Positions 7,546 through 18,799 of a stretch of 64,000 bases of DNA are shown in pieces; position 1 is the stretch's first letter; each line of letters starts with the position of its first letter. Made by a program: the position numbers and the translations under genes. Source of the DNA: Dyella sedimenti (GTDB taxonomy: Bacteria; Pseudomonadota; Gammaproteobacteria; Xanthomonadales; Rhodanobacteraceae); NCBI RefSeq assembly GCF_022760995.1, contig NZ_JAKWJO010000003.1:1-64000 (forward strand). The letters run 5' to 3'. Below the pieces are notes generated by a model. The model was not told where the DNA came from, ran no database searches, and saw nothing but the letters and a program-made list of their open reading frames with translations.

Positions 7546-8530
7546 ATGGATACCGTTGCCGAAGCCAGCTTCAGCGTTCTCTATCGAGATCCCGGGGCAG
7601 GCGTGGATGAGGCGACGCCGCGCCCGGCCTGCTTCGTGGATCTCCATCTCGACCAGATCGTCGATGCGATCGCCAAGCCCGCCGAGGCATACCGGCTGGC
7701 CCCGTTCTTCCACGCGCCGCTCGCAAGCGTGGAGGACATCGCCTATCGTCAAGCCGTCATGCGCGATCTCGCGCAGGCGGACTTGGTGCGCGCCATCCAG
7801 GCTTTCGCGGACGGCATGCGTATGGTGCGGGCCTGCCAGCAGCATGCGGACGAGTGCCATTACCCCTACGAGGCCAGGCGCTGGCTGCTCGCCGCCGGCG
7901 AAACCTATTGCGGGACGGTGAGGGCGCTTGCCCAGGGGGTCGAACCCCTGGGCCTGGCTTCCACGGGCCTGTGCAGGATGCGTGACCACCTGCAGGCCTA
8001 CCTGGGGTCATCGGAGTTCCTGCGGCTGGAGCAGGACGTCGACGATACCCTGGCCGGCCTGCGCGGCATCCGCTACGCGGTGCTCTTCAAGGACGGCGTC
8101 ACGGTGCGGCGCTATGACGGCGAGCCCGACTACAGCGAAGTCGTCACGGCGTTGTTCGCGAAGTTCCGGCAGGCCGCCGCCACCGACTACCTGGCGCACT
8201 TCCCGGTCCACGACAGGCTCAACCACGTCGAGGCGATGATCCTCGAACGCGTGGCCCTGCTTTTTCCAGGCGAGTTCGGCCGTCTGGATGCCTATGTCGC
8301 CGGGCACGCGGACTTCGTGGATCCCTCGATGCTACGGTTCGACCGCGAGGTGCAGTTCTACCTGGCCTATCGCGCCTATATCGAACCGCTGAAGCGGCTC
8401 GGGTTCGCGTTCTGCTACCCGGAGGTCTCGGAAAGCCGCAAGGACATCCATGTGGAGCAGGCGTTCGACCTTGCCCTTGCGGCCGCACGCCGGGACTCGC
8501 CGCGGCAGGTCGTGCGCAACGACGCGCACC
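7546..8530 (+). pseudogene. MutS-like protein, truncated by a deletion fusion
   Basis: The frame encodes about 325 residues of the MutS-like family: a DLHLDQIVDAI segment, then YRLAPFFHAPL, later a HVEQAFDLALA motif and a VVRND stretch. In intact members this leads straight into the Walker A ATPase core (GPNQGGKTT). Here homology stops at VVRND, near base 8522, and the frame then runs meaninglessly through a LysR gene to 9459. The ATPase domain is therefore missing and the gene is very likely dead. MDTVAEASF at 7546 is the likely original start; ATG 7495 is possible. Its leader carries a fluoride-aptamer-like RNA, so it may once have responded to fluoride. Confidence 0.75.
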
Positions 8531-9298
8531 ACGCGCAAGCTCACGTTGACCGACGCCGGCGTGGCCTATGTGGCGGCGGCGCGCCGCATCCTGGACGAGG
8601 TGGAGGAAGCCGAGCGCGAGGCGGCGGGCGAATTCACCATGCCCAAAGGCGAGCTGGTGGTGACCGCGCCGGTCTTCTTCGGCCGCTTGCACGTCTTGCC
8701 CGTGGTGATCGATTTCCTTGCCCTGTATCCGGAGATCGACCTTCGCCTGATCCTGGCCGATCGCAACGTCGATCTCGTCAGCGACCACGTGGACATGGCC
8801 GTGCGCATCGGCAAGTTACCGGACAGTTCCATGGTGGCCACCCAGGTGGGCGCGATGAGGACCGTCACCTGCGCGAGCCCCGCATTCCTTGCCGGCCATG
8901 GCGTGCCCAGGCAGCCGGACGACCTGTTGAAATACCCGTGCGTGGCGGCCATCACGCCCACGCCCGTGCCGTCCTGGCGCTTCCGCATGCCAAGGTCGCA
9001 GGCCATGCGCGACGTGCCGATTCGCTCGCGGCTCGCCGTGACGACGCCGGAGGCGGCGGCCCAGGCCGCGATCCAGGGCGTGGGAATCACTCGCCTGCTG
9101 CAATACCAGGTGGCCGATGCCGTGCGGGACGGCGCGCTGCGAATCGTCCTCGAAAGCTACGAACCGGAGCCTGCCCCCGTCCACCTGCTCCACGTGTCGC
9201 GAGGCCAGATGCCGCTGAAGCTGCGGAGCTTCATCGACTTTGCCGTGCCGCGATTGCGGGAGGCATTGGCCCGGCTCGCAGGGCCGGCGGGCATGTGA
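8520..9298 (+). pseudogene. LysR regulator lacking its DNA-binding domain
   Basis: In frame 2, homology to LysR regulators begins abruptly at RTTRKLTLTDAG, which in complete proteins follows the recognition helix at about residue 55. The rest is a full effector domain ending MPLKLRSFIDFAVPRLRE. The first 50-60 residues with the helix-turn-helix are absent, replaced by the MutS-like gene in another frame. An ATG at 8450 exists in this frame but precedes unrelated residues. The remaining frame has no stops, so the deletion looks recent. Confidence 0.75.
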
Positions 9299-9592
9299 GC
9301 ACTGCGGTTCCGCAGGGCTTGCCGCTTCGGCAGCGGCAATGCCGTAGTGATTTGACCCCAGGCATGCGAAGGAAGGCGACAGCGGCGGGGCATGTCTGTA
9401 TGGGAGCTTGTCCCGGCATTTGCTCTTTGAGCCAATGCCGTATATGGTGGGCGGGCTGAGTTTCAAGGGTCACCATGAATTGTGGCCCGATGCTGTAGAT
9501 TGCAGTTCCACTACACCGTTGTACCCCGTTCCTCCTTGCGACCAGCCTCTTCGCCGCTATGCGGCTTTTATTCGTTCCAAGGAGAAATAAAC

Positions 9593-9805
9593 ATGTCCCA
9601 GACAGAAACCGGTACCGTGAAGTGGTTCAACGATGCCAAGGGCTTTGGCTTCATCAGCCGGGACCAGGGCGGTGACGATGTATTCGTACACTTCCGCTCG
9701 ATCCAGTCTTCTGGTTTCAAGAGCCTAGTCGAGGGTCAGAAGGTGTCCTTCACCGTGACCCAGGGCCAGAAGGGCCTGCAGGCTGAGCAGGTGCAGGCGG
9801 TCTAA
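9593..9805 (+). CDS. Cold-shock protein (CspA family)
   Basis: The 70-residue product begins [20 protein letters not shown] and has both RNA-binding motifs, RNP1 (KGFGFI, residues 15-20) and RNP2 (DVFVHF, about residues 29-34). It should act as a single-stranded nucleic acid chaperone in the cytoplasm. AAGGAG at 9579-9584 is the ribosome binding site. The 294-bp gap upstream contains no gene and probably carries a long 5' leader, as is common for csp genes, though I cannot prove a cold-sensing fold. A strong terminator follows. Confidence 0.93.
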   Translation: MSQTETGTVKWFNDAKGFGFISRDQGGDDVFVHFRSIQSSGFKSLVEGQKVSFTVTQGQKGLQAEQVQAV

Positions 9806-9829
9806 GGACCTTTGCCAAGAACGTAAAAA

Positions 9830-9854
9830 GCCCGGCCTTGCGCCGGGTTTTTTT
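9830..9854. terminator. Intrinsic terminator of the csp gene
   Basis: CCCGGC (9830-9835) pairs with GCCGGG (9841-9846) across a CTTGC loop, followed by eight Ts (9847-9854). An A run precedes it (9824-9828), so it can also act for the opposite-strand small gene. Confidence 0.9.
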
Positions 9855-9908
9855 TCCTCGAATGTTTCCGACGCGGCTGGTCAGTGCATGCCGGAATGCC
9901 GGCGTGGC

Positions 9909-10058
9909 CTATGCATCCTTGATGCTCGATGCCCTCGCGGCGGGCTCTGCCCTTGCACCGTCGCGCGATGCCATCTTCTTGGCCTGCTTGCTGTCCTGCT
10001 TCTTCTTCTTCGCGATCTCGCGCTGGCGTTTTTCGAAGGAATAGTTTGTCTTTGCCAA
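9909..10058 (-). CDS. Small lysine-rich basic protein, 49 aa
   Basis: The start is placed at a TTG at 10058, giving MAKTNYSFEKRQREIAKKKK; GGAAAG upstream can serve as ribosome binding site, and an ATG at 10103 in the same frame is a weaker choice. The KTNYSFEKRQRE(I/L)AKKKKQ pattern is familiar from small conserved hypothetical proteins of Xanthomonadales and Pseudomonas; no function is known. The product is highly basic with a long charged helix, which would suit nucleic-acid or ribosome contact, but that is inference. It converges with the csp gene on a shared terminator. Confidence 0.65.
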   Translation of the reverse strand: MAKTNYSFEKRQREIAKKKKQDSKQAKKMASRDGARAEPAARASSIKDA

Positions 10059-10138
10059 TGGAGCTTTCCCGGGCTGGTGAGGAAGGGGAGCGGACTCTTG
10101 CAAGTGCGTCCGCCGGTAGTGTCGCTAGGCAGTAGGGC

Positions 10139-10468
10139 CTATGCGGCAGATTCGTGTCGCGCGCTGGCGGCGGGGCCGCTGTACTCGGTGCGAATGGCCT
10201 TGCAATAGGGGCCATTCATGACAAAGCGGCGGCACACGGTGGGCCGGGTCTCATAGATGCCGCAGTTCATGCGCACGCTGTTCAGAGCCACGCACCAGCC
10301 ATCCTCGCCACGCTTCATGACATGCAAACCTTCCGGTGAATGCGTGGTGAGGTGCAGGGGAATACGGTCTTCCGGCTGCAGGACGACCATGAGGCGACAG
10401 CAGACGGCCTCGCAGGTGGAACAGTGTACGCCATCCATGGCCGGACTGGTTGGTAGGGTCGTGTGCAA
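10139..10468 (-). CDS. YkgJ-type cysteine-cluster protein
   Basis: The product is up to 109 residues; MDGVHCST at 10438 is an alternative start. It contains the cysteine pattern of the YkgJ zinc/iron-chelating domain: HCSTCEAVCC near the start, GWCVAL, NCGIYETRPTVCRRF and a final YCKAI. The cluster presumably binds a metal ion; function beyond that is unknown. The protein is cytoplasmic with no signal peptide. It lies 35 bp downstream of the fasciclin gene on the same strand and could be co-transcribed, though the two share no evident function. Confidence 0.8.
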   Translation of the reverse strand: MHTTLPTSPAMDGVHCSTCEAVCCRLMVVLQPEDRIPLHLTTHSPEGLHVMKRGEDGWCVALNSVRMNCGIYETRPTVCRRFVMNGPYCKAIRTEYSGPAASARHESAA

Positions 10469-10503
10469 GAGATTTTTCCCGCTTTACCACAAGCTCCCGA
10501 CGA

Positions 10504-10956
10504 TCAATGCCTGGTAGGCACATTTACCCGATCGATTGCATGGATGATGCCGTTGCTTGAAGCGATATCCGTCTTCGTGATGGTGGCTTCGCCAATACGC
10601 AGCTTGTCGCCATCCTTGGTGATCGTCGCAGTCTGGCCCTGCATCATCTTCGGCGTGGTGAGCCTTTCAACGTCGGCAGCCGATGCGCGACCGGGCAGAA
10701 CGTGATACTTCAGCACGGAGATCAACTCCGCCTTGTTCTCGGGCTTGAGCCAATGGGCGAGCGTGTCCTTGGGCAGCTTCTCGAAGGCTTCATCCGTCGG
10801 TGCGAAGATGGTAAATGGGCCCGAATTCTTCAGGACGCTGGCGAGATCCGCCGCTTCGAGGGCCTTGCCAAGGGTATGGAAGGAGTCGTTGGAGGCCGCT
10901 GTCTCGACGAGATTCTTGCTGCCAACGCGAGGAGCATTGTGATCGTTGCTGGACAT
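10504..10956 (-). CDS. Fasciclin-domain (FAS1) protein
   Basis: The start at 10956 gives 150 residues beginning MSSNDHNAPRVGSKN. One FAS1 domain spans the protein, with the H1 motif FTIFAPTDEAFEKLPK (about residues 48-63), an ELISVLKYHVLPG segment, and the H2-like GIIHAIDRV motif near the end. Such domains mediate adhesion or protein contacts, usually outside the cell. No signal peptide is seen here, so export would need another route or the protein is cytoplasmic. Length is normal for a single-domain bacterial member. Confidence 0.85.
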   Translation of the reverse strand: MSSNDHNAPRVGSKNLVETAASNDSFHTLGKALEAADLASVLKNSGPFTIFAPTDEAFEKLPKDTLAHWLKPENKAELISVLKYHVLPGRASAADVERLTTPKMMQGQTATITKDGDKLRIGEATITKTDIASSNGIIHAIDRVNVPTRH

Positions 10957-11557
10957 GGGTATATGCCTTAAGTGGTGATTCGCAGTGCGAATCCAGGGCG
11001 GACCGAGCCGCAACTCCGATGAAGATCGGGGAAGTACTCAGATGGCGTTAGGGACAGGACCGCGTGACTGAGGCGCTTGCCAGGGAGGGCTATATCTTTC
11101 CAAGCGCCAAGGCAGCATGCGCTTTTATTTGTTACGTGATGGTGATGTGACGTCATGCCACCGAGGCTGCAATCTCCACGCGATGGGGGTGTGATAGCCA
11201 TGGCGTCGTCCGGCCACCTTCCCGGTATCGCAGGACATGTGGACCACCAGCCCGCACCGTGGCTTCTTGCCGGGCGATAGCGGCCCTGGCCCATTCCGTG
11301 GGCTTTACGCATCCCATTCGGCAAGGAGTAGTGTCAACGCACGATCGCCCACGGGTTATGTGGCTATGCATGACTTGCTTGGCACCACAAGCAACGGATT
11401 CAGCTATACCGCGCAGTACGACGCGGCAGTGCTGGACAGCGTCATATGGGCGGCGACCTTCCGGAAGGATGGCATCTACCGGGGAATGCGCCATGGGCGC
11501 ATTTTCGACGTTTCAAAGCTGTCGAGTCCTGATCGTGAACAGGCCCTGAGAACGGCG
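10957..11557. other. 600-bp region with one doubtful small ORF
   Basis: No gene is well supported here. On the plus strand, a frame ending at 11566 carries a plausible-looking stretch from the ATG at 11366 (MHDLLGTTSNGFSYTAQY to RALL-type end, 66 residues). It lacks a good ribosome binding site and matches nothing I recognise. The segment 10990-11200 is AT-richer than its surroundings and probably contains the fasciclin promoter. Other ORFs on both strands look like shadows. Confidence 0.35.
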
Positions 11558-12925
11558 CTACTTTGACATATAGGGCCCAAACCGCTTTAGGACCTCTCGG
11601 CGTTTGTCGTCGCTGAGGATATAGACCTCGTATTGGTCGCTGGCGGGGGCGACCCGTATGACGACGTTGCCGCCATAGCTTTTGTAGACGCTGTCCATGA
11701 TCGGCCCGATCACATCCCGGCTTTCCGGGCTCATGCCGGTGGAGAACACGTCCCTGGGGCCGGGATAGAGACCTTTCGAGGCCATCCTGTTGACGACCTC
11801 TTCGCCTGGCTGTGGCGAAAGCCAGTTCTCCTGCACGATCACGCGCGGTTGCAGGTTGCGAAGGATGTTCTGGTTGGTCGAATCCCTGTTCCCGTGATGA
11901 TCGAGCAACATGACATCGACGGGCCCGACAACCGCGGACACGGGTGTTTCGATGTCGCGCCACCAGGGCTGGTCGTAGTTGGGCACGCCCGGGATATCGC
12001 CGCCCGTGTAGTACTTGAACTTCCCGTAGGCGAGCAACAACACGTTGCTGAGCGGGTTCTCGTCGAAATGGCAATCCGTGATCGCGCCTTTGGGAATGTA
12101 GTACTGCGTGCCATCTCCCGCGCCAGTCCAGATGATGCCGCTGGATGCGATATTGCGGATATGGAAGCTCGGGAATGCGTCGGCTTGCCCGAGCTTGATC
12201 TGGTCCAGCACACCCGGCTTGAGGCCGGCCACGGCTTGGCCATGGGCCATCCGGTATGCCACGAAGCCCAGGTAATTCGACAGGGAGAGGGCGTCAGAGC
12301 CCTGGAGGCCATCGGGCCCCTGCAGGCACTTGCGCAGGTCGACCGGGTAGTCGTACGCGGGCGCGGCGCGATCGATGAGCATGCCTATGGGAATGAGATC
12401 GGCAAGTTCCGTGATCCCCGCCAGGCGATAGGCGCCGGTCCGGGACATAGGCTTGTCCGGGGTGATCGTGCCGTAATGGTCGGTGTGGAAATGCGTGATG
12501 AGCGCGTAGTTCAGTTTGACCGGCCGCCCAGCCGGCGCGAACTGGCGGATGTAGTCGGCGATCCAATAGGCCGCCGAATGCGCACCGTCGGGACGGGGCG
12601 GAAACGGTTTCAGCGGTCGTACGGATGCCTCGAATGCCGGATCCGCTTCTCCCGCATCGATCAGCATGGTCGTTCCGTCGGGGAAAACGAAATACGTCGA
12701 ATTGCCTCGCCCCGTGCTGATGTGATGGATGTAGAGATAGCCCCTGGACCATGCCGGCAGGCTGGCGGGGTCGCCCGGTGCGGCAAAGATGGATGACGCC
12801 GGCATACACGCAACGACCATGCCTGCCAGCGCAACGTATCTGCGCACGCCGCGCGGCTTTTTTCGGCACCGTTGCCCCGTGAGTTTCTCCAGCAGGCTGT
12901 GCAGGATGGCGCCGGGTTTCGTCAT
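11558..12925 (-). CDS. Exported metallo-beta-lactamase-fold protein
   Basis: The start at 12925 (MTKPGAILHSLLEKL) gives 455 residues. A basic region followed by RYVALAGMVVACMPASSIFAAP near residue 30-50 is a signal peptide or membrane anchor. The fold signature HFHTDHYG at about residues 145-152 gives the H-x-H-x-D-H metal site, and a later DHHGNRDSTN segment resembles the ComEC/Rec2-type hydrolase branch. It probably hydrolyses a phosphoester or related substrate outside the cytoplasm; the substrate is unknown. It stands alone, with no operon partners. Confidence 0.75.
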   Translation of the reverse strand: MTKPGAILHSLLEKLTGQRCRKKPRGVRRYVALAGMVVACMPASSIFAAPGDPASLPAWSRGYLYIHHISTGRGNSTYFVFPDGTTMLIDAGEADPAFEASVRPLKPFPPRPDGAHSAAYWIADYIRQFAPAGRPVKLNYALITHFHTDHYGTITPDKPMSRTGAYRLAGITELADLIPIGMLIDRAAPAYDYPVDLRKCLQGPDGLQGSDALSLSNYLGFVAYRMAHGQAVAGLKPGVLDQIKLGQADAFPSFHIRNIASSGIIWTGAGDGTQYYIPKGAITDCHFDENPLSNVLLLAYGKFKYYTGGDIPGVPNYDQPWWRDIETPVSAVVGPVDVMLLDHHGNRDSTNQNILRNLQPRVIVQENWLSPQPGEEVVNRMASKGLYPGPRDVFSTGMSPESRDVIGPIMDSVYKSYGGNVVIRVAPASDQYEVYILSDDKRREVLKRFGPYMSK

Positions 12926-13312
12926 GATGGGATCCTTACGCCACGCGGCCGAGTTCGCGGGTCTTGGGGAAGGCCGCCCGGGCATGCGGTGAACAGATTC
13001 TTAGTCGCAGGGCATGCCCATCCTCCAGACCGATGCTATCGGGACTTCTTGTCGCAGCCGATTGCGCAGACTGCGGAACCACGCGAAGCACTATCGCACG
13101 AGCATCGTGGTCGGCCGACAACAACGCCCATCTCATGAACTCGCGAACCCGCAGTATGCAGAACGGGTAACAGACTGGCAGTCCTTTAATTTCAAATAGA
13201 TGGCGAGCGAACTCGATCCGGAGGGTATGCCGACGGGCTCCTGGGCATTCCGATAGGTAAGGCTCCACCGCGTCAAGGCCATCCCAGCACTTGTTTAACA
13301 GGAATATTGTAG
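12926..13312. other. Intergenic region, no gene seen
   Basis: This stretch between the hydrolase and the TonB receptor is divergent promoter space. Only short shadow ORFs occur. AT content rises toward 13180-13330, where the iron-box dyad and the receptor promoter lie. Confidence 0.4.
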
Positions 13313-13329
13313 ATGAGATCGATTCTCAT
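13313..13329. promoter_or_regulatory. Fur-like iron box
   Basis: ATGAGATCGATTCTCAT is a perfect dyad (6-bp arms, 5-bp centre) resembling the ATGA(G/T)A...TCTCAT core of Fur sites. It lies 66 bp upstream of the siderophore receptor start within an AT-rich block, as expected for iron-repressed expression. Confidence 0.6.
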
Positions 13330-13395
13330 TTATTATGACTTGCACTGAGTGCCTGCCGAGTGCCGGCCTCATTCGTCATTTTCGGGAATCCCCTC

Positions 13396-15582
13396 ATGTC
13401 CAATGCTTTCCGTCGCGCGCACGCCCTGCGCGCCCCGCGCCTTTCCGTGCTCGCCATCGGGCTGTTGCTTGCCATGCAAGCCCATGCCCAATCCGCCGCC
13501 GATGCCTCGGCCAAGAATGACGCTTCGACCAAGAATACGGCCGCTGACAAGGACAAGGCGACCGAACTGGGCGCGGTGCGGGTCGTCGCCCAGCGCGCCG
13601 AGCGCGTCAGCAACGGCGCCACCAACCTCGACCTGGATATCAAGGACACGCCACAGTCGATCAGCGTGGTGGACAGCGAACAGATGCGCGATTTCGGCGC
13701 CAACAACGTCAACGATGCGCTGCGCCTGACCACTGGCATCAACGTCGAGCAGTGGGAAACCGACCGCAGCAACTACACCGCGCGCGGTTTCGATATCGAG
13801 AATACCCAGATCGACGGTGTCGGCATGCCGAACGGCTGGGGCATCGTCACCGGTGCGCTGGATGCCTACGGCTACGACAAGATCGAAGTAATCCGCGGCG
13901 CGAACGGCTTGCTGACCGGCGTCGGCAATGCGTCGGGCACGATCAACTACGTGCGCAAGCGCCCCACCAATGAGGCTCAGGGCGAGGCCGGGATCAGCTA
14001 CGGCTCGTGGGGCAGCACGCGCGAGCAGCTCGACTACTCCACGCCGTTCACCGCCAGCGGCACCTGGGCCGGACGCATCGTCGCCGTGCACGAAGACGAC
14101 GGTTCGTACCTGCGCGGCCTCGACAACAAGCGCGACTACCTCTACGGCGTGGTCGACGGCCAGGTCGGCGAGAACGGCACGCTGACCCTCGGCTACAGCT
14201 ACCAGAAGGCCAAGACCAACGGCAACATGTGGGGCGCGTTGACCTACAACCTTGTCGATGGCAGCCAGATCGGCTGGAACCGCAGTGCTTCGACGGGGCA
14301 GGACTGGACGTACTGGAACACGCAGAACAACAACGCCTTCATCGAATACACCTACGCGCTGTCCGACAACTGGCAGGTGAAGGCCACGTACAACTACCAG
14401 CGCTTCGAAGAAGACGATCTGCTGCTCGACGCGTACACCACGACGGGCCTCGATCCGCGGACCCGCGAAGGACTGGTCGGCTGGGCGTACCGCGGCAACG
14501 ACACCACCACCGAGCACATGGGCAACGTCAGCGTCAACGGCCATTTCGATTGGCTCGGCCACGACCAGGAAGTGATGCTTGGCGCCAGCACCGCGTATAG
14601 CAACTATCCGCAGTACGAATACCCGATCGATGCCAGCCAGGCGGCGTTCGGCATGCTGCCGGGCTTCCCGTATGCCGGCGACGCGATTCCCAAGCCGACG
14701 TGGGGCGACAGGATCTTGAGCGACACGCTCAGCCAGCATCTCAAGCGCGTGTTCGGCGCGACGCGCCTGACCCTGACCGACAAGCTCAAGGCTGTGGTCG
14801 GCTTCAACTACGCGGCCTTCAGCCGCAACGACACCAGTTCCGGTTCGCAGAGCCAGACCAAGCTCAGTCCTTACGGCGGACTGACTTACGACTTCAGCGA
14901 CAACGTGCTCGGCTACGTCAGTTATTCGGACATTTTCCAGCCGCAGGATTACTACGACATCCACCATGTCTATCTCAAGCCGACCAAGGGCGAGAACTAC
15001 GAAGCCGGCGTCAAGGCCGACTGGTTCGACAAACGCCTGCTGACCACGCTGGCCGTGTTCGACGCCAAGCAGAAGAACCTGGGCACCTATGCCGGCATGG
15101 ACCTGGACACGTTCCAGTACTACTACGTCGGCGAGGACGTGGAATCGAAGGGTTGGGAATTCGAGGCCACCGGCAAACTCAACGATTACGTCGACCTCGT
15201 GCTCGGCTACACGCACCTGACGCTCGATGGCGACAAGACGCTGCTGACCACCGTCGATGGCCGCATCAATCCGTGGATTCCGCGCAATACCGCCAACTTC
15301 CTGTTGAGCGCGCATGTGCCGGGCCACGAAGCGTTGTCGTTCGGCGCCGGCGGCAATTGGCGCGACAAGACCGCCAACGTGGACAGCTACACGGGCTATG
15401 CGGTGCGCCAGGGCGCCTACGCGGTATACAACGTGTTTGCCGCGTGGGAGGTGGTCAAGAACCTCACCCTGCGTGCGAACATCAACAACGTCGCCGACAA
15501 GAAATACATCGGAAGCCTGTACTCGATCGGCTATTACGGCGCACCGCGCAATTATTCACTGAGCCTCAACTGGAAGTTCTAA
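13396..15582 (+). CDS. TonB-dependent siderophore receptor
   Basis: The start at 13396 gives 728 residues with a signal peptide (MSNAFRRAHALRAPRLSVL..., cleavage near AHA, about residue 33); the upstream ATG at 13360 would mask it. The plug domain carries DTPQSISVVDSEQMRDFG (about residues 86-103), ALRLTTGINVEQW and IEVIRGANGLLTGVGNASG, typical of the FhuE/FpvA ferric-siderophore family. The beta-barrel ends in NYSLSLNWKF with the C-terminal aromatic that directs outer-membrane insertion. It imports a ferric siderophore with energy from TonB. The Fur-like dyad upstream supports iron control. No siderophore synthesis genes are nearby. Confidence 0.92.
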   Translation: MSNAFRRAHALRAPRLSVLAIGLLLAMQAHAQSAADASAKNDASTKNTAADKDKATELGAVRVVAQRAERVSNGATNLDLDIKDTPQSISVVDSEQMRDFGANNVNDALRLTTGINVEQWETDRSNYTARGFDIENTQIDGVGMPNGWGIVTGALDAYGYDKIEVIRGANGLLTGVGNASGTINYVRKRPTNEAQGEAGISYGSWGSTREQLDYSTPFTASGTWAGRIVAVHEDDGSYLRGLDNKRDYLYGVVDGQVGENGTLTLGYSYQKAKTNGNMWGALTYNLVDGSQIGWNRSASTGQDWTYWNTQNNNAFIEYTYALSDNWQVKATYNYQRFEEDDLLLDAYTTTGLDPRTREGLVGWAYRGNDTTTEHMGNVSVNGHFDWLGHDQEVMLGASTAYSNYPQYEYPIDASQAAFGMLPGFPYAGDAIPKPTWGDRILSDTLSQHLKRVFGATRLTLTDKLKAVVGFNYAAFSRNDTSSGSQSQTKLSPYGGLTYDFSDNVLGYVSYSDIFQPQDYYDIHHVYLKPTKGENYEAGVKADWFDKRLLTTLAVFDAKQKNLGTYAGMDLDTFQYYYVGEDVESKGWEFEATGKLNDYVDLVLGYTHLTLDGDKTLLTTVDGRINPWIPRNTANFLLSAHVPGHEALSFGAGGNWRDKTANVDSYTGYAVRQGAYAVYNVFAAWEVVKNLTLRANINNVADKKYIGSLYSIGYYGAPRNYSLSLNWKF

Positions 15583-15620
15583 GAGCCTGTTCAAAATCTC
15601 CACGGGCCACAGGGCACCAA

Positions 15621-15692
15621 CCCTCCCCTGCACGCAGGGGAGGGGGCCGGAGCGCACATGTTTTTGGCTCCTCTCCCTGCACGCAGGGGGAG
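15621..15692. repeat. Two copies of an intergenic palindrome
   Basis: CCCTCCCCTGC/GCAGGGGAGGG (15621-15644) and a related palindrome with one mismatch (about 15671-15692) are spaced 49 bp apart after the receptor gene. Both share the core CCCTGCACGCAGGG. They look like REP-type elements of this group and may also act as transcription terminators. Confidence 0.6.
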
Positions 15693-15816
15693 GTTGGGAG
15701 GGGGGGCAGGGGGCACATCGAGATCGGCGGTCGGGTTGACTCGCGTGGCTTCCGCTGGCGCCTTTGGTGACAGCGCCAAGGCCCCTCGACGGCGACAAAA
15801 CGCCCCGGCGCCAGGC

Positions 15817-15848
15817 TTGACTCTAGACCTTGATCAAGGGTCTAGACT
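15817..15848 (+). promoter_or_regulatory. MerR-type promoter with long spacer and dyad
   Basis: TTGACT (15817-15822) and TAGACT (15843-15848) are separated by 20 bp, the overlong spacer of MerR-family targets. The spacer holds a dyad TCTAGACC (15822-15829) / GGTCTAGA (15839-15846) around TTGATCAA. The predicted start site falls at about the ATG at 15856, implying a nearly leaderless transcript for the regulator and copper ATPase. Confidence 0.7.
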
Positions 15849-15855
15849 TGGCGGC

Positions 15856-16277
15856 ATGAACACATCACCGTCTCCCATGACCATCGGTGCCGTCGCCAAG
15901 CGCGTCGGCGTGGCGATCGACACCATCCGTTACTACGAGCGCGAAGGCTTGCTGCCCGAACCGGAGCGAAGGGCATCCGGGTATCGCAGCTATGACGAAG
16001 GCGCGGTGCGGCAATTGCGCTTTATCCGTCGCGCCAAAGACCTGGGCTTTACGCTGGAAGAGATCCGCGACCTGCTGGCGCTGTCCGCCGATCGCAAGCG
16101 CGGGGTGAAGGCAGTGCGGCAGCGGGCGCGGGATCGGCTGGCCGCGATCGACGAGCGCATCGTCGAGCTGACCCGCGTGCGAAACGGGCTGGAACAGTTG
16201 ATCGAGGCCTGCCCCGGCCACGGGGCGCCGGAGCAATGCCCGATTCTACGTGCGCTGACCGGACAGGAGGACGAGGC

Positions 16278-16281
<4 letters not shown>
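15856..16281 (+). CDS. CueR/HmrR-type copper-responsive MerR regulator
   Basis: The product has 141 residues. The MerR helix-turn-helix is [20 protein letters not shown] (about residues 9-28), followed by wing 2 and a long dimerisation helix. The C-terminal loop [14 protein letters not shown] places cysteines at 119 and 128, the two-Cys metal loop of CueR/HmrR sensors for Cu(I)/Ag(I). It stands in front of the copper ATPase with a four-base ATGA overlap and behind a long-spacer MerR promoter. It therefore probably activates both genes on copper stress. A Cd/Pb sensor is less likely because the loop has the CPG...CPI form. Confidence 0.88.
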
Positions 16282-18701
<2,420 letters not shown>

Positions 18702-18764
18702 TGCTTGTCACCCGCGATGCCTGACGGCACGCCCTGCCGGGCGGGCCGGGCAGGGCGGAACATG

Positions 18765-18791
18765 CCTCCCGCACCGCTGGGGTGCGGGAGG
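18765..18791 (+). promoter_or_regulatory. Hairpin burying the ribosome binding site of the 52-aa protein
   Basis: CCTCCCGCACC (18765-18775) pairs perfectly with GGTGCGGGAGG (18781-18791) across GCTGG. The 3' arm contains GGGAGG, the ribosome binding site 8 bases before the ATG at 18800. It could be a terminator for copA or a translational switch; no T run follows. Confidence 0.55.
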
Positions 18792-18799
18792 GCATTCAC

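Noticed and set aside
8450..9298. LysR regulator as an intact gene starting at the ATG at 8450
   Set aside because: The first 24 or so codons overlap MutS-like coding sequence in another frame and do not resemble a LysR helix-turn-helix; the gene is headless.
11153..11494. 113-codon minus-strand ORF in the gap after the fasciclin gene
   Set aside because: It has no ribosome binding site, no recognisable domain and a composition like random GC-rich sequence.
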